64,000 bases of DNA from Gemmatimonas sp. UBA7669 (GTDB lineage: Bacteria > Gemmatimonadota > Gemmatimonadetes > Gemmatimonadales > Gemmatimonadaceae): contig NZ_DLHL01000054.1 of assembly GCF_002483225.1 (NCBI RefSeq), positions 1 through 64,000 of the forward strand, read 5' to 3'. Within the stretch, counting starts at the first letter, position 1, and each line of letters opens with the position of its first letter. Positions 32,549 through 41,020 of the stretch are shown here, one piece after another. The notes below the pieces were generated by a model that saw only the letters and a program-made list of their open reading frames with translations, had not been told where the DNA came from and made no database searches. A program made the position numbers and the translations under genes.

Positions 32549-34124
32549 AGTCCACCGCCCGGCTTTCGCGAATGACCACGACCTTGATCTGGCCGGGGTA
32601 CTGCAACTCCGATTCGATCCGTCGTGCGATCTCGTCCGACATGGCCGTCATGCGCACATCGTCGACCTGCTCCGGCGTGACCACCACCCGCACTTCCCGA
32701 CCCGCCTGGATGGCAAACACGCGCTCCACGCCCCGATAGCTCGACGCGATCTTCTCGAGTCCTTCGAGACGTTTCACGTAGGTTTCGAACGCCTCGCGGC
32801 GCGCACCGGGGCGCGATCCGGAAATGCCATCGGCGGCCTGCACCAGCACCGACACTTCACTCTCGTGCGGCACGTCGTCGTGATGCGCGGCAATGCAATT
32901 GACCACCAGCGGGTTCTCGCCGTACTTGGTGGCCACCTCCACCCCCAACTGCACGTGCGTGCCCTCGTGCTCGTGGGTGAGCACCTTGCCGATGTCGTGC
33001 AGCAGCGCGCCACGCTTGGCCAGCGCCACGTCGAGACCCAACTCCGCCGCCATCATGCCGGCCAGCCACGCCACTTCCTTGCTGTGCGCGAGAATGTTCT
33101 GGCCGTAACTGGTCCGCCAGCGCATGCGGCCGATGAGTTTGATGAGTTCCGGGTGCAATCCGGTGACTCCCACATCGTAAGCCGCCTGCTCACCGGTTTC
33201 GATGATGGCGACATCCACTTCCTTGCGCGCCTTGGCCACCACTTCTTCGATGCGGCCCGGATGGATGCGCCCGTCGCTGACCAGCTTTTCCAGTGCCAGA
33301 CGCGCCGTCTCGCGGCGCACCGGATCGAAGCACGACACCACCACGGTATCCGGCGTGTCGTCGATGATGACGTCGACGCCGGTGGCCAGTTCGAAGGCAC
33401 GAATGTTCCGCCCTTCGCGTCCGATGATGCGGCCCTTCATTTCGTCGTTGGGCAGCGCCACCGCCGACACCGTCGACTCCGCGGTCGTTTCAGCGGCCAC
33501 CCGCTGCACGGCCAGCGCCACGATCTTCTTGGCTTCGCGTTCCGCATTCCGCTTGGCCGACTCGCGGATCTCGCGCAGCCGGCTTGCGGCATCGGCCATG
33601 GCTTCGTCTTCCAGACGACGCACCAGCTCTGCCTTGGCGGCCTCGGCGCTCATCCCCGCCAATTGTTCGAGGCGGCGCCGCTCGTCAGACACCAGGCGTT
33701 CGAGCTCGGCCTCCCGTGCCAGGTTGCCCTGCGCCTTGTCCTCCAGTTCACGGGCCCGACGCACCAGGTCCTGTTCACGACCCTCAAGCGACTCACGGGC
33801 GCGATCGATCTGCGACTCGCGCTCGGACAGTCGCTTCTCGTCGCGCTCCACATCGCTGCGACGCTTGCGCACTTCCTGCTCGAGCGACTCGCGCAACTGG
33901 AGGATTTCTTCCTTGCCTTCCACCACGGCGGTTTTGCGCACCGTGTCGGCTTCGCGCCTGGCCTCCTCGAGAATGCGGGCGGCGGTCTCCTCAGCTGTTG
34001 CCTTGGCCCGCTGCTGCGCCGCCACCTCGGCCTGGCGCCCCAAACCCCGCCCCCACACAAACGTGAGGACGGCCACGACTGCACCTGCGACGCCGATCAG
34101 CGCCGCGAGGGGAATCTCGCCCAT
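32538..34124 (-). CDS. rny: Ribonuclease Y
   Basis: A 528-residue membrane-anchored endoribonuclease that starts mRNA decay. It has one N-terminal membrane helix (LAALIGVAGAVVAVLTFVWG), a long coiled coil (~35-215), a KH domain with MKGRIIGREGRNIRAFE, and an HD domain with catalytic His-Asp in ALLHDIGKVLTHEHEGTH. It reads directly out of the structured region after zapA and into folD, heading the folD-xseAB-ispA-dxs-nadK-recN series. Confidence 0.94.
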   Translation of the reverse strand: MGEIPLAALIGVAGAVVAVLTFVWGRGLGRQAEVAAQQRAKATAEETAARILEEARREADTVRKTAVVEGKEEILQLRESLEQEVRKRRSDVERDEKRLSERESQIDRARESLEGREQDLVRRARELEDKAQGNLAREAELERLVSDERRRLEQLAGMSAEAAKAELVRRLEDEAMADAASRLREIRESAKRNAEREAKKIVALAVQRVAAETTAESTVSAVALPNDEMKGRIIGREGRNIRAFELATGVDVIIDDTPDTVVVSCFDPVRRETARLALEKLVSDGRIHPGRIEEVVAKARKEVDVAIIETGEQAAYDVGVTGLHPELIKLIGRMRWRTSYGQNILAHSKEVAWLAGMMAAELGLDVALAKRGALLHDIGKVLTHEHEGTHVQLGVEVATKYGENPLVVNCIAAHHDDVPHESEVSVLVQAADGISGSRPGARREAFETYVKRLEGLEKIASSYRGVERVFAIQAGREVRVVVTPEQVDDVRMTAMSDEIARRIESELQYPGQIKVVVIRESRAVDFAR

Positions 34125-34187
34125 GGGGATCTATGCTCCACCGCGTCGGGAACGCGGGTTGGATCGTAAACAACCGGATCTATCGCT

Positions 34188-34295
34188 CGCACAGCCCGTT
34201 ACGTGACATCTGCGCAAGATGCGCACGACACCGCGGCCACGGCACAATCCATGCCCTGGCCGAACAGACAGCTGCTCATGTCAACGTACGGTGCG
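34188..34295 (-). ncRNA. Candidate structured RNA after zapA (6S RNA-like)
   Basis: In the 225-bp zapA-rny gap, the minus strand folds into a long rod. CGCA, CCGT, ACGT and GACAT on the 5' side pair in order with ATGTC, ACGT, ACGG and TGCG on the 3' side, with small bulges. The open middle contains a small 3'-side hairpin (TGCGC/GCGCA). A terminal stem of GGCCA and GGCA pairs with TGCC and TGGCC around a 7-nt loop (34235-34261). A closing stem, central bubble and apical hairpin next to zapA is the 6S RNA layout and synteny. It is shorter than the usual ~180 nt and no conserved primary motif was confirmed. Confidence 0.35.
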
Positions 34296-34349
34296 TCCGG
34301 TGCCCCCGCAACATCCAGCGGGACGAGTCGACGGGACGAATTGCGACGG

Positions 34350-34658
34350 CTAGCCGCCAAGCTCCTCGCCGCGCTTCGCGGGCGGAAGCAGCGGGCGAAT
34401 ATCCGCCGCCAACTGCCGCATGTCGTCTGTGAGCGCCTCCAGCGCGCCCCGTTCGCGAAACAGGTCGTCGGTGATCTGCAGTGCAGCCAGAATGGCCGCC
34501 TTCTGGGTCTCCACCGTGGAACTACCCGACATCACCGCCCGAATGGTCCGGTCCACGTGTTCGGCCACTGCCTTCGTATGTTCGGCCGAGGCCTCGGTGC
34601 GCAGGGTGTATTCGTCCCCCATGATGCGCACCTTCACCACCGTGCGTCCGTCGATCAT
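34350..34658 (-). CDS. zapA: Cell division protein ZapA
   Basis: A 102-residue ZapA, which cross-links FtsZ filaments at midcell. The family opening VVKVRIMGDEYTLRTEASAE, then EHVDRTIRAVM and a C-terminal helix (TQKAAILAALQITDDLFRER), are present. Length is normal. It overlaps the coiled-coil gene by 4 bp, suggesting joint production of two division-related proteins. Confidence 0.88.
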   Translation of the reverse strand: MIDGRTVVKVRIMGDEYTLRTEASAEHTKAVAEHVDRTIRAVMSGSSTVETQKAAILAALQITDDLFRERGALEALTDDMRQLAADIRPLLPPAKRGEELGG

Positions 34659-35095
34659 CGCTCCACCCCCAGGCTGACCTGCTGCCGGAGGAAGCGCATG
34701 CGCTCCGTGAGTTGCCCGGCCTTTTCGCGCGCTTCGCCGAGACGCTGCCGGAGCAGCTGATTTTCTTCGGCCAGCGCCTGGTCCTGCGCTTCCGGGGTGG
34801 CGCGCGACAGCGCGTCGGCAAGCGCTGTCTGCGCGCGCTGGAGATCCTGACGGGCGCTGGCCAACTGGGCCTGCAGGGTCCGGGTTTCCATCACGGCAGC
34901 GTCGCGGCCACCCTGAAGGTCCTCCACCTGCTGACGCACTTCATCGAGCTTGCCACTCATGCCGGCAAGGATCTGCTCCAACTCGCGGGCACGCGCCTCC
35001 GCGGAGAGTGCCCGCCGGCGGTATCCCGCCAGCTGGTCACTCAGGTTGCGAACCAGCGTGTCGAGTTCGCGAAACGCGGACGAATCAGAGCGCAC
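34655..35095 (-). CDS. Coiled-coil protein paired with ZapA
   Basis: A 146-residue protein, coiled coil nearly end to end (LDTLVRNLSDQLAGYRRRAL; AEENQLLRQRLGEAREKAGQ). No enzymatic motif is visible. Its position between pheT and zapA with overlaps at both ends (11 bp and 4 bp) recalls ZapB-like division factors that partner ZapA, although it is longer than ZapB and sequence identity to it is not evident. Function inferred from context only. Confidence 0.6.
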   Translation of the reverse strand: MRSDSSAFRELDTLVRNLSDQLAGYRRRALSAEARARELEQILAGMSGKLDEVRQQVEDLQGGRDAAVMETRTLQAQLASARQDLQRAQTALADALSRATPEAQDQALAEENQLLRQRLGEAREKAGQLTERMRFLRQQVSLGVER

Positions 35096-37529
35096 GAGGA
35101 CGGATACCCAGTTCCTGGTCGAGGAGGTCCAGCAGTCGGGCCCTGCGCCCGTCGATTTCCTTGTCCCTGAGCGTGCGCTCCGGATGGCGCCATGTCAAAC
35201 GCCAGGCCAGGCTGCGGTGCCCGGCCGGCACGCCCGCGCCGCGGAACTCGTCGAACAGGGCGACCTGCTCGAGCAATTCTCCGCCAGCTCGGCGCAGGGC
35301 CTGCTCTACGCTTTCAGCGGTGACGCCGTCAGGCACCAGCAACGCCAGGTCGATCTCGGCGGCCGGCGTGGTGGGCAGCGGCACGTAGCGGACTGCCCAC
35401 GTGGCCCCCGATTCCCGCTCGGCGGGTGCGTGGGCATTGCGACCAGCCGCGGCGATGTCATCCGACGACATCACGCCAAGCGTGATTTCCACGCCAAACG
35501 CCTCACTGGCCCACACCGGCTTGTCGAGCGTGAGCTGATGGACGGCGCCCACGTCACGGTTGTCGGCGCGAACGGTCCACAACAGACCGGCGACATCATT
35601 GGCCGTGCGGGGCACGGTGCGCACAGACGCCCCGGGGAACGCCGCCGCGGCCATGCGTTCGGCCAGATCCCGTGCGTCCCACGCATCGTACGCCGGCGGC
35701 TCAGGTTCGGTGAAGTGCGGAGGCCGACGTGCGCCCATGAGCAGCGCCCCCACGCGTGTTTCCTCGAGCGGCAGTCGACCGGCACGTGGCGTGAACACGT
35801 TGCCGATTTCGAAGAGCCGCAGGTTGCCCTGCATGCGCGAGAGGTTGTATTCGGCGCGGCGAGCCAGCGTGTCGAGCACACTGGCACGCAGATAGGGCTC
35901 GTCTTCCGCGAGCGGATTGCGCACGCGCGGCGTGTCCGCACCACCCGTTGCCGTGAAGGGCATGGGGCGCGCCTCTGCGAGGCCCTGCCCCACGAGCAGA
36001 TCCCGAACGCGCCGCGACGCCAGGTGCACGGGATGATCGGGTGCAGAACCCGGCCGGAACGCACGCAGCTCATCGGGCAGCGCATCAAAACCCACCAGAC
36101 GCGCCACTTCCTCGATGAGATCCACTTCGAGCAACAGGTCGTGTCGCCACGAGGGCGCCATGACCTGCCAGGCCTCGCCGTGTGCGTGCACGCTGCACCC
36201 CAGGGCCTGCAGGTGCTGCGCGATGACCGCGTCATCGATGGGGGCACCGAGCAGGCGCGCCAGACGCGCCGGGCGGAGCGTCACCGCAGGCCGAGCCTGT
36301 GGTGACGTACCCACGTCCAGTACCTCCACCACCTCACCAGCAGCGACCTGCACGATGAGTGCAGCGGCGGCACGTGCAACACGCAGTGTGTCGCCGGCAT
36401 CCACGCCGCGCTCGAAACGATAGCTGGCATCAGTGTTGAGTCCGAGCGCCTTGCGCACACGACGCACGAAGCGCGCATCGAAGTGTGCGACCTCGAGCAG
36501 TACGTCGGTGGTGGCGTCCGTCACTTCGCTGTCGAGTCCGCCCATGACGCCAGCCAGGCCAACCGGACGTTCGGCGTCGCAGATGACGGTGGTGCCAACC
36601 GGGAGCGCACGTGACACGCCATCAAGCGTGACCAACGTTTCCCCCTCACGTGTCTGGCGCACATGGATGTGGCGACCACCCAGCTTGGCCAGATCGAAGG
36701 CATGCACCGGCTGACCGAAGCCATGCAGCACATAGTTCGTGGCATCAACCACGTTGCTGATGCTGCGAAGCCCCACGCTTTCAAGTCGCGCCTTGAGCCA
36801 GTCGGGGCTTGGGCCGGCGGTCACGCCGCGAATGACGACCGCCACGTAGCGCGAACAGTCGCCGGGTTCCTCCAGGGTCACTGAGGCGTGTGCGCCCCGC
36901 GCTTCGCTGGCCCCGTGAATGGCAGGCACCTCGCTGAGCGGCTGCGTGAGTTCGGCCGGCAACTCGCGCAGCGTGCCCCCGAGAATCGCGGCGACCTCAC
37001 GCGCGACCCCGCGATGCGACAGCAGGTCGGGACGGTTGGGCAACACATCGAGATCGAGTCGCGCATCGGCGACCTGCAGCACTTCGAGCAGGGGTGTACC
37101 GGGCGCCACGGCGGTATCGAGCGTCAGAATGCCGTCGTGTTCCTCGCCGAGTCCCAGTTCACGCGCCGAACACAGCATGCCATTGGATGTCTCGCCGCGG
37201 ATCTTGCGCTTTTCGATCTTGAGTCCGCCAGGCATGACGGTGCCGGTGCGCGCAAACGGGTACTTGTGGCCCGCCACCACGTTCGGCGCGCCACACACCA
37301 CGTCGAGCAAGGTGCCACTGCCGTCATCGACCTTGGTCACCCAGAGGCGATCGGAGTTGGGATGCCGTCCCGCCTCCACCACCTGCGCCACCACAAAGCC
37401 GCTCAGGTGCGCACCGAGCGATTCGATGCCGTCGAGTGTGACGCAGTGACGACTGAGGGCCTCGCCCACTTCGTCGGCGCTCCGCGCATGCGGAACGAAC
37501 TGCTTGAGCCATTCGTGCGAAACGATCAT
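35085..37529 (-). CDS. pheT: Phenylalanyl-tRNA synthetase beta subunit
   Basis: An 814-residue full-length PheT. Domains in order: N-terminal B1, tRNA-binding EMAP-like domain (~40-150; FVVAQVVEAGRHPNSDRLWV, VVCGAPNVVAG), B3/B4 editing domain (~210-390), B5 (~400-475), a core with RVRNPLAEDEPYLRASVLDT, and the C-terminal ferredoxin-fold anticodon-binding domain (YVPLPTTPAAEIDLALLVPD ... SLAWRLTWRHPERTL). With PheS it forms the alpha2-beta2 enzyme charging tRNA-Phe. It overlaps pheS by 4 bp. Confidence 0.96.
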   Translation of the reverse strand: MIVSHEWLKQFVPHARSADEVGEALSRHCVTLDGIESLGAHLSGFVVAQVVEAGRHPNSDRLWVTKVDDGSGTLLDVVCGAPNVVAGHKYPFARTGTVMPGGLKIEKRKIRGETSNGMLCSARELGLGEEHDGILTLDTAVAPGTPLLEVLQVADARLDLDVLPNRPDLLSHRGVAREVAAILGGTLRELPAELTQPLSEVPAIHGASEARGAHASVTLEEPGDCSRYVAVVIRGVTAGPSPDWLKARLESVGLRSISNVVDATNYVLHGFGQPVHAFDLAKLGGRHIHVRQTREGETLVTLDGVSRALPVGTTVICDAERPVGLAGVMGGLDSEVTDATTDVLLEVAHFDARFVRRVRKALGLNTDASYRFERGVDAGDTLRVARAAAALIVQVAAGEVVEVLDVGTSPQARPAVTLRPARLARLLGAPIDDAVIAQHLQALGCSVHAHGEAWQVMAPSWRHDLLLEVDLIEEVARLVGFDALPDELRAFRPGSAPDHPVHLASRRVRDLLVGQGLAEARPMPFTATGGADTPRVRNPLAEDEPYLRASVLDTLARRAEYNLSRMQGNLRLFEIGNVFTPRAGRLPLEETRVGALLMGARRPPHFTEPEPPAYDAWDARDLAERMAAAAFPGASVRTVPRTANDVAGLLWTVRADNRDVGAVHQLTLDKPVWASEAFGVEITLGVMSSDDIAAAGRNAHAPAERESGATWAVRYVPLPTTPAAEIDLALLVPDGVTAESVEQALRRAGGELLEQVALFDEFRGAGVPAGHRSLAWRLTWRHPERTLRDKEIDGRRARLLDLLDQELGIRPRAL

Positions 37530-38536
37530 CGAGCAAACTGCTCCAGGAAGCGAACGTCTGAGTCGTAGAGAACGCGAATGTCGTTGATGCCGTATCGCGA
37601 CATGGCGATGCGCGCGGGGCCCATGCCGAAGGCCCAGCCGGTGTAGCGCTCACTGTCGAGCCCCGCCGACTCGATCACGTTGGGATGCACCATGCCACAG
37701 CCAAGGATCTCCACCCAGCGCAGCCCCTTGCCGTCGCCGAGATCCACCTCGACATCCATCTGGGCCCCGGGTTCGACGAACGGGAAGTACGAGGGGCCGA
37801 AGCGCACGCGCCGGGTGGCGCCGTAGAAGCGGCGCGCGAATTCCGCCAGCGTGGCCTTGAGATCCACGAAGCTCACGCCCTCGTCGATGGCGAGGCCTTC
37901 GAGCTGCATGAACGCCGGTGCGTGTGTGGCATCGAAGAAGTCACGGCGATACACCTGCCCCGGCGCCAGCACACGAATGGGCGGCGCGTAGCGCTGCATG
38001 GTGCGCACCTGCACGGGCGAGGTGTGCGTGCGCAGCAGCGTGTCTTCACCGAGATAGAGCGTGTCGTGCAACTCCATGGCCGGATGATCGGCCGGGAAGT
38101 TGAGCGCGCCGAAGTTGTACCACTCCGTTTCCGCTTCGGGCCCGAGCGCCACGGTGAAGCCGAGTTCGCGGAAGATGTCGCAGATTTCGTCGATCACGAG
38201 CGTGACCGGATGCACCGCTCCACGCCAACTGCGACGGCCCGGCATCGTGAGATCAACCTGCTCCGTTCCGCTGGCAGCGGCGAGGCGCGCGGCGAAGGCG
38301 TCCAATGCGTCCTGGATGGCCGTCTTGAGCGAATTGAAGGCCGAGCCGGCAGCGCGCCGATCTTCAGCCGGCAGCGCGCGCAGGGCGCCCTGCAGCGCGT
38401 TGAGTCGGTCGTCCTTGAGCGCGTTGAGCTGGCCCTTGGCGACATCGAGTCGCGTGGCCGGGTCGAGGCTGTCGAGCAGAGCGCGGCAGTCGCGGGCAAG
38501 CGCCTCGGCCTGCGCGAGATAGTCGGAGAGGATCAC
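37526..38536 (-). CDS. pheS: Phenylalanyl-tRNA synthetase alpha subunit
   Basis: A 336-residue class II synthetase alpha chain. An N-terminal coiled coil (~1-85) grips tRNA. The catalytic domain follows, with HPVTLVIDEICDIFRELGF, the motif-2 region YRRDFFDATHAPAFMQLEGL, FPFVEPGAQMDVEVDLGDGK and the motif-3 end GMGPARIAMSRYGINDIR. It is cotranscribed with pheT. It starts 130 bp after rplT, beyond a terminator-like hairpin, so it may have its own control. Confidence 0.96.
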   Translation of the reverse strand: MILSDYLAQAEALARDCRALLDSLDPATRLDVAKGQLNALKDDRLNALQGALRALPAEDRRAAGSAFNSLKTAIQDALDAFAARLAAASGTEQVDLTMPGRRSWRGAVHPVTLVIDEICDIFRELGFTVALGPEAETEWYNFGALNFPADHPAMELHDTLYLGEDTLLRTHTSPVQVRTMQRYAPPIRVLAPGQVYRRDFFDATHAPAFMQLEGLAIDEGVSFVDLKATLAEFARRFYGATRRVRFGPSYFPFVEPGAQMDVEVDLGDGKGLRWVEILGCGMVHPNVIESAGLDSERYTGWAFGMGPARIAMSRYGINDIRVLYDSDVRFLEQFAR

Positions 38537-38572
38537 GAGGGCAAAGCCAGAGGATCGAAGACGGGTGCAGAA

Positions 38573-38600
38573 AGGGCCGGCATCTGACGACGCCGGCCCT
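38573..38600 (-). terminator. Terminator-like hairpin between rplT and pheS
   Basis: A perfect 9-bp stem: AGGGCCGGC (38573-38581) with GCCGGCCCT (38592-38600), 10-nt loop. On the minus strand it is followed by TTCTGC, a weak T-tract. It lies 67 bp after the rplT stop and 37 bp before pheS, so it may end the infC operon or act as an attenuator for pheST. No separate pheS promoter could be assigned. Confidence 0.55.
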
Positions 38601-38666
38601 GCAACTTAACTGCGCCGGTGCGCGCCGCGGTGAGTGCGACGCGCCGGCTGGCCCGAAGGCCGCAAC

Positions 38667-39038
38667 TCAGGCCGCTGCCTTGGCCTCGAGCGCCTTGCGC
38701 GCCTGTTCGGCAATGGCCGCAAAGGCCTCGGGCTCGTTCACCGCGAGGTCGGAGAGGACCTTGCGATCGACTTCGAGACCGGCCGCATGCAGGCCGTTGA
38801 TGAACGCGCTGTACGACATGTCGTGCAGGCGGGCGGCGGCGTTGATACGCACGATCCAGAGGCGACGGAAATCGCGCTTCTTGTTCTTGCGATCGCGGTA
38901 GGCATAGCGCCAGCCACGCTCCACGGTTTCCTTGGCCGCCTTCCAGAGCTTGGACCGGCCACCAAAGGCACCCTTGGCGTGCTTGAGGATCTGCTTCTTG
39001 CGCTTGAGACGAACGACGTTGGACTTGACGCGTGGCAT
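38667..39038 (-). CDS. rplT: Ribosomal protein L20
   Basis: A 123-residue L20 of normal length, with the conserved basic N-terminus (PRVKSNVVRLKRKKQILKHA; KGAFGGRSKLWKAAKETVER) and RRLWIVRINAAARLHDMSYS in the globular half. It binds 23S rRNA and is essential for 50S assembly. In several bacteria L20 represses its own infC-rpmI-rplT operon; that may apply to the leader described upstream of infC. It starts 12 bp after rpmI. Confidence 0.96.
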   Translation of the reverse strand: MPRVKSNVVRLKRKKQILKHAKGAFGGRSKLWKAAKETVERGWRYAYRDRKNKKRDFRRLWIVRINAAARLHDMSYSAFINGLHAAGLEVDRKVLSDLAVNEPEAFAAIAEQARKALEAKAAA

Positions 39039-39050
39039 AGTCGGTTATCC

Positions 39051-39248
39051 TCAGGCCACGAGAAGACGCTTGATACGCTTCGCTTCGCCGTTGGTCTCCA
39101 CGATCGTGGGACGGCGCAGGTCGCGCTTCTTCTTGCCCGACATCTTGGTCAGGATGTGGCTCTTGTACGCCTTCAGGCGCCGCACCTTCCCCGAGCCCGT
39201 CACGGAGAAGCGCTTCTTGGCGCCACTGTGGGTCTTCATCTTCGGCAT
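39051..39248 (-). CDS. rpmI: Ribosomal protein L35
   Basis: A 65-residue L35, full length. The N-terminus [20 protein letters not shown] and the basic [20 protein letters not shown] are diagnostic. It sits between infC and rplT in the standard order. A 78-bp gap with a hairpin over the infC stop separates it from infC. Confidence 0.96.
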
Positions 39249-39309
39249 GATATGCTCACGTCAGCGGTCTACCGCCCGATGGTCGGACGGCCCTGCATCA
39301 GCCCGCGCC

Positions 39310-39329
39310 TGATCACCCTGTGGTGATCA
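39310..39329 (-). promoter_or_regulatory. Hairpin overlapping the infC stop codon
   Basis: A perfect 8-bp stem, TGATCACC (39310-39317) with GGTGATCA (39322-39329), loop CTGT. It includes the infC stop TGA (39327-39329). It has no T-tract, so it more likely marks RNA processing, mRNA stabilisation or translational coupling to rpmI than termination. Confidence 0.45.
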
Positions 39330-39845
39330 CTTCGGCGCGAGAATCATCGTCATCGACTTGCCTTCCATGGCCGGCGCGCTTTCGATCTTGGAGAGATCGG
39401 CCAGTTCCTGAGCCACCCGATCGACCACCAGCTTCCCGAGTTCGGGATGGGCGATCTGCCGGCCGCGGAACATCAGCGTGACCTTGACCTTGTTGCCTTC
39501 CTCGAGGAATCGGCGGGCATGCCGCGTCTTCGTCTCGAAGTCGTGATCGTCGATCCCAGGGCGGTACTTGACCTCCTTGAGATGGATCACGTGCTGCTTC
39601 TTCTTCGCGAGTCGTGCCTGCTTGGCCTGTTCGAACTTGAACTTGCCGAAGTCCATGATGCGGACCACGGGGGGCCGAGCAGCCGCCGCCACCTCCACGA
39701 GATCGAGCCCGAGGTCCTGCGCCATGGCCAAGGCCGCATCGACTTCGAGAATGCCCAGCTGACTGCCGTCGGCACCGATCACGCGCACGGGGCTGATCCG
39801 GATTTGCCGGTTCACCCGAGGCGGACGCTTCGTCGAATCCTGAAT
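39327..39845 (-). CDS. infC: Translation initiation factor IF-3 (AUU start)
   Basis: A 172-residue IF-3 beginning at ATT 39845, giving (M)QDSTKRPPRVNRQIRISPVR. GGAG lies about 9 bases upstream. AUU is the classical infC start through which IF-3 limits its own synthesis. Upstream in-frame ATG/GTG codons would add a Cys- and Arg-rich segment foreign to IF-3 and run through the leader hairpin. The N-domain has LEVDAALAMAQDLGLDLVEV, the linker is MDFGKFKFEQAKQARLAKKK, and the C-domain ends MEGKSMTMILAPK. First gene of the infC-rpmI-rplT operon. Confidence 0.93.
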   Translation of the reverse strand: MQDSTKRPPRVNRQIRISPVRVIGADGSQLGILEVDAALAMAQDLGLDLVEVAAAARPPVVRIMDFGKFKFEQAKQARLAKKKQHVIHLKEVKYRPGIDDHDFETKTRHARRFLEEGNKVKVTLMFRGRQIAHPELGKLVVDRVAQELADLSKIESAPAMEGKSMTMILAPK

Positions 39846-39860
39846 AGTGCGTACTCCGGT

Positions 39861-39900
39861 AGAAGAAACAGAAAACGCGAACCCCGGTTGCGGAGTTCGC
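39861..39900 (-). promoter_or_regulatory. Attenuator-like hairpin in the infC leader
   Basis: On the minus strand GCGAAC pairs with GTTCGC (39877-39882 and 39895-39900), extended by CCG/CGG around a 4-nt loop. The T-rich run GTTTTCTGTTTCTTC follows, ending about 15 bp before the AUU start. This is a terminator shape inside a leader, as expected for transcription attenuation of infC-rpmI-rplT. The competing antiterminator has not been worked out. Confidence 0.6.
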
Positions 39901-40083
39901 GTCGTGATCGCCCACACGACCGGCGTGCGTGCACACGGGTCGAGGCGATGGCGATGAACTCCAGCAGCACACCTCGCGACTGCGCGTCGATCGAGGGCCG
40001 AAGGGTGGGAGGGGCATCGATGCCACTCCACTTCTCAGTTGTTGAGGGCCCGCGGCCAAAAGCCACGGAATCCCAGTCAGGGA

Positions 40084-40111
40084 AAGCTAGACGCCTGAGC
40101 CCGGAGGTCAA
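40084..40111 (-). promoter_or_regulatory. Promoter of the infC operon
   Basis: On the minus strand TTGACC (40106-40111), a 16-bp spacer, TAGCTT (40084-40089). Transcription would start near 40077, giving a ~230-nt untranslated leader before the infC AUU at 39845. The leader (39846-40077) holds the attenuator-like hairpin and a 12-bp palindrome, GGCATCGATGCC (40013-40024); no gene is seen in it. Confidence 0.6.
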
Positions 40112-40144
40112 CCCCCGCGCCCCGGCCCGTCAGGATTGTCCGGA

Positions 40145-41020
40145 CTACCCGGCGAGGTGATAGGCCTTGCCGTCGAAGGCCACCCGTCCAAATCCCGTGT
40201 GGGCGTCGTGCTCGAAGCAGAGCAGCCAGTCTTCCCTGAGCGCGTCAGCCAACAGCGCGCGCTTGGACTCCAACGTGACCAGCGGCTCCACGTCGTAGCC
40301 CATGATCCATGGCAGCGGCAGATGGTGCACGGTTGGCACCAGGTCGCCCACAAAACACAGTGTTTCGCCGGCGGAACGCAGTATCACACTCTGGTGATGC
40401 GGCGTGTGGCCCGGCGTGGGTCGCACCGTCACCCCCGGAAGAATCTCTCGTTCCCCCTGCACCAGGTCGAGACGTCCGCTGGCCGCCACCGGCGCCCAGT
40501 TGGGCGGAAAGTACGACGCGGTGGTGCGCTCGTTCGGATGCTCGGCATAGGCAAGCTCGCCAGCCTGCACCACATAGCGGGCATTGGGAAACGTGGGAAG
40601 CACTTCGCCCTGCGGCGTGCGCCAGGTGTTGCCTCCGGCGTGATCAAAATGCAGATGGGTGTTGATCACCCACCGCACATCGCCGACGTCATGGCCCAGG
40701 GACCGGAGGCCGTCTTCCAACGCCGTGCGCCCCTCGGCCCCGGCATTCTCGATGCCATAGATGTCGTGGAACTTGTCCGTTTCCTTGTTTCCCGAGCCGG
40801 TGTCGAGCAGCACCAACCCATCCTCATGCTCGATGAGCAGACAGCGCATACCCAGCGGAATGCGATTGCGCTCATCGGCTCCAATGCGGCGCGACCAGAG
40901 CGTCTTGGGCACGACGCCAAACATGGCGCCGCCATCGAGCTGCTGCCCGCCGGCCTGAATGGCGTGCACGCGCACGCGCCCCACCTGGCGGGTTTCGACT
41001 GCAGGCTGCGGAACACTCAC
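40145..41020 (-). CDS. Metallo-beta-lactamase-fold hydrolase
   Basis: A 291-residue cytoplasmic MBL-fold protein. The metal motif is NTHLHFDHAGG near residues 118-128, and later ligands are in TPGHTPHHQSVI and FVGDLV. Overall it resembles the quorum-lactonase/glyoxalase II-like group (MRCLLIEHEDGLVLLDTGSG), but the substrate is not identifiable. The start overlaps the exonuclease stop by 4 bp, so both come from the transcript divergent from rex. Confidence 0.78.
   Translation of the reverse strand: MSVPQPAVETRQVGRVRVHAIQAGGQQLDGGAMFGVVPKTLWSRRIGADERNRIPLGMRCLLIEHEDGLVLLDTGSGNKETDKFHDIYGIENAGAEGRTALEDGLRSLGHDVGDVRWVINTHLHFDHAGGNTWRTPQGEVLPTFPNARYVVQAGELAYAEHPNERTTASYFPPNWAPVAASGRLDLVQGEREILPGVTVRPTPGHTPHHQSVILRSAGETLCFVGDLVPTVHHLPLPWIMGYDVEPLVTLESKRALLADALREDWLLCFEHDAHTGFGRVAFDGKAYHLAG

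Noticed and set aside
32199..34169. A 656-codon plus-strand frame across folD and rny
   Set aside because: Antisense to two well-supported genes and without a family signature.
39846..40031. N-terminal extension of IF-3 to an upstream ATG
   Set aside because: The added residues are unlike IF-3 and cross the leader hairpin and T-run; AUU at 39845 gives the normal family length and start.
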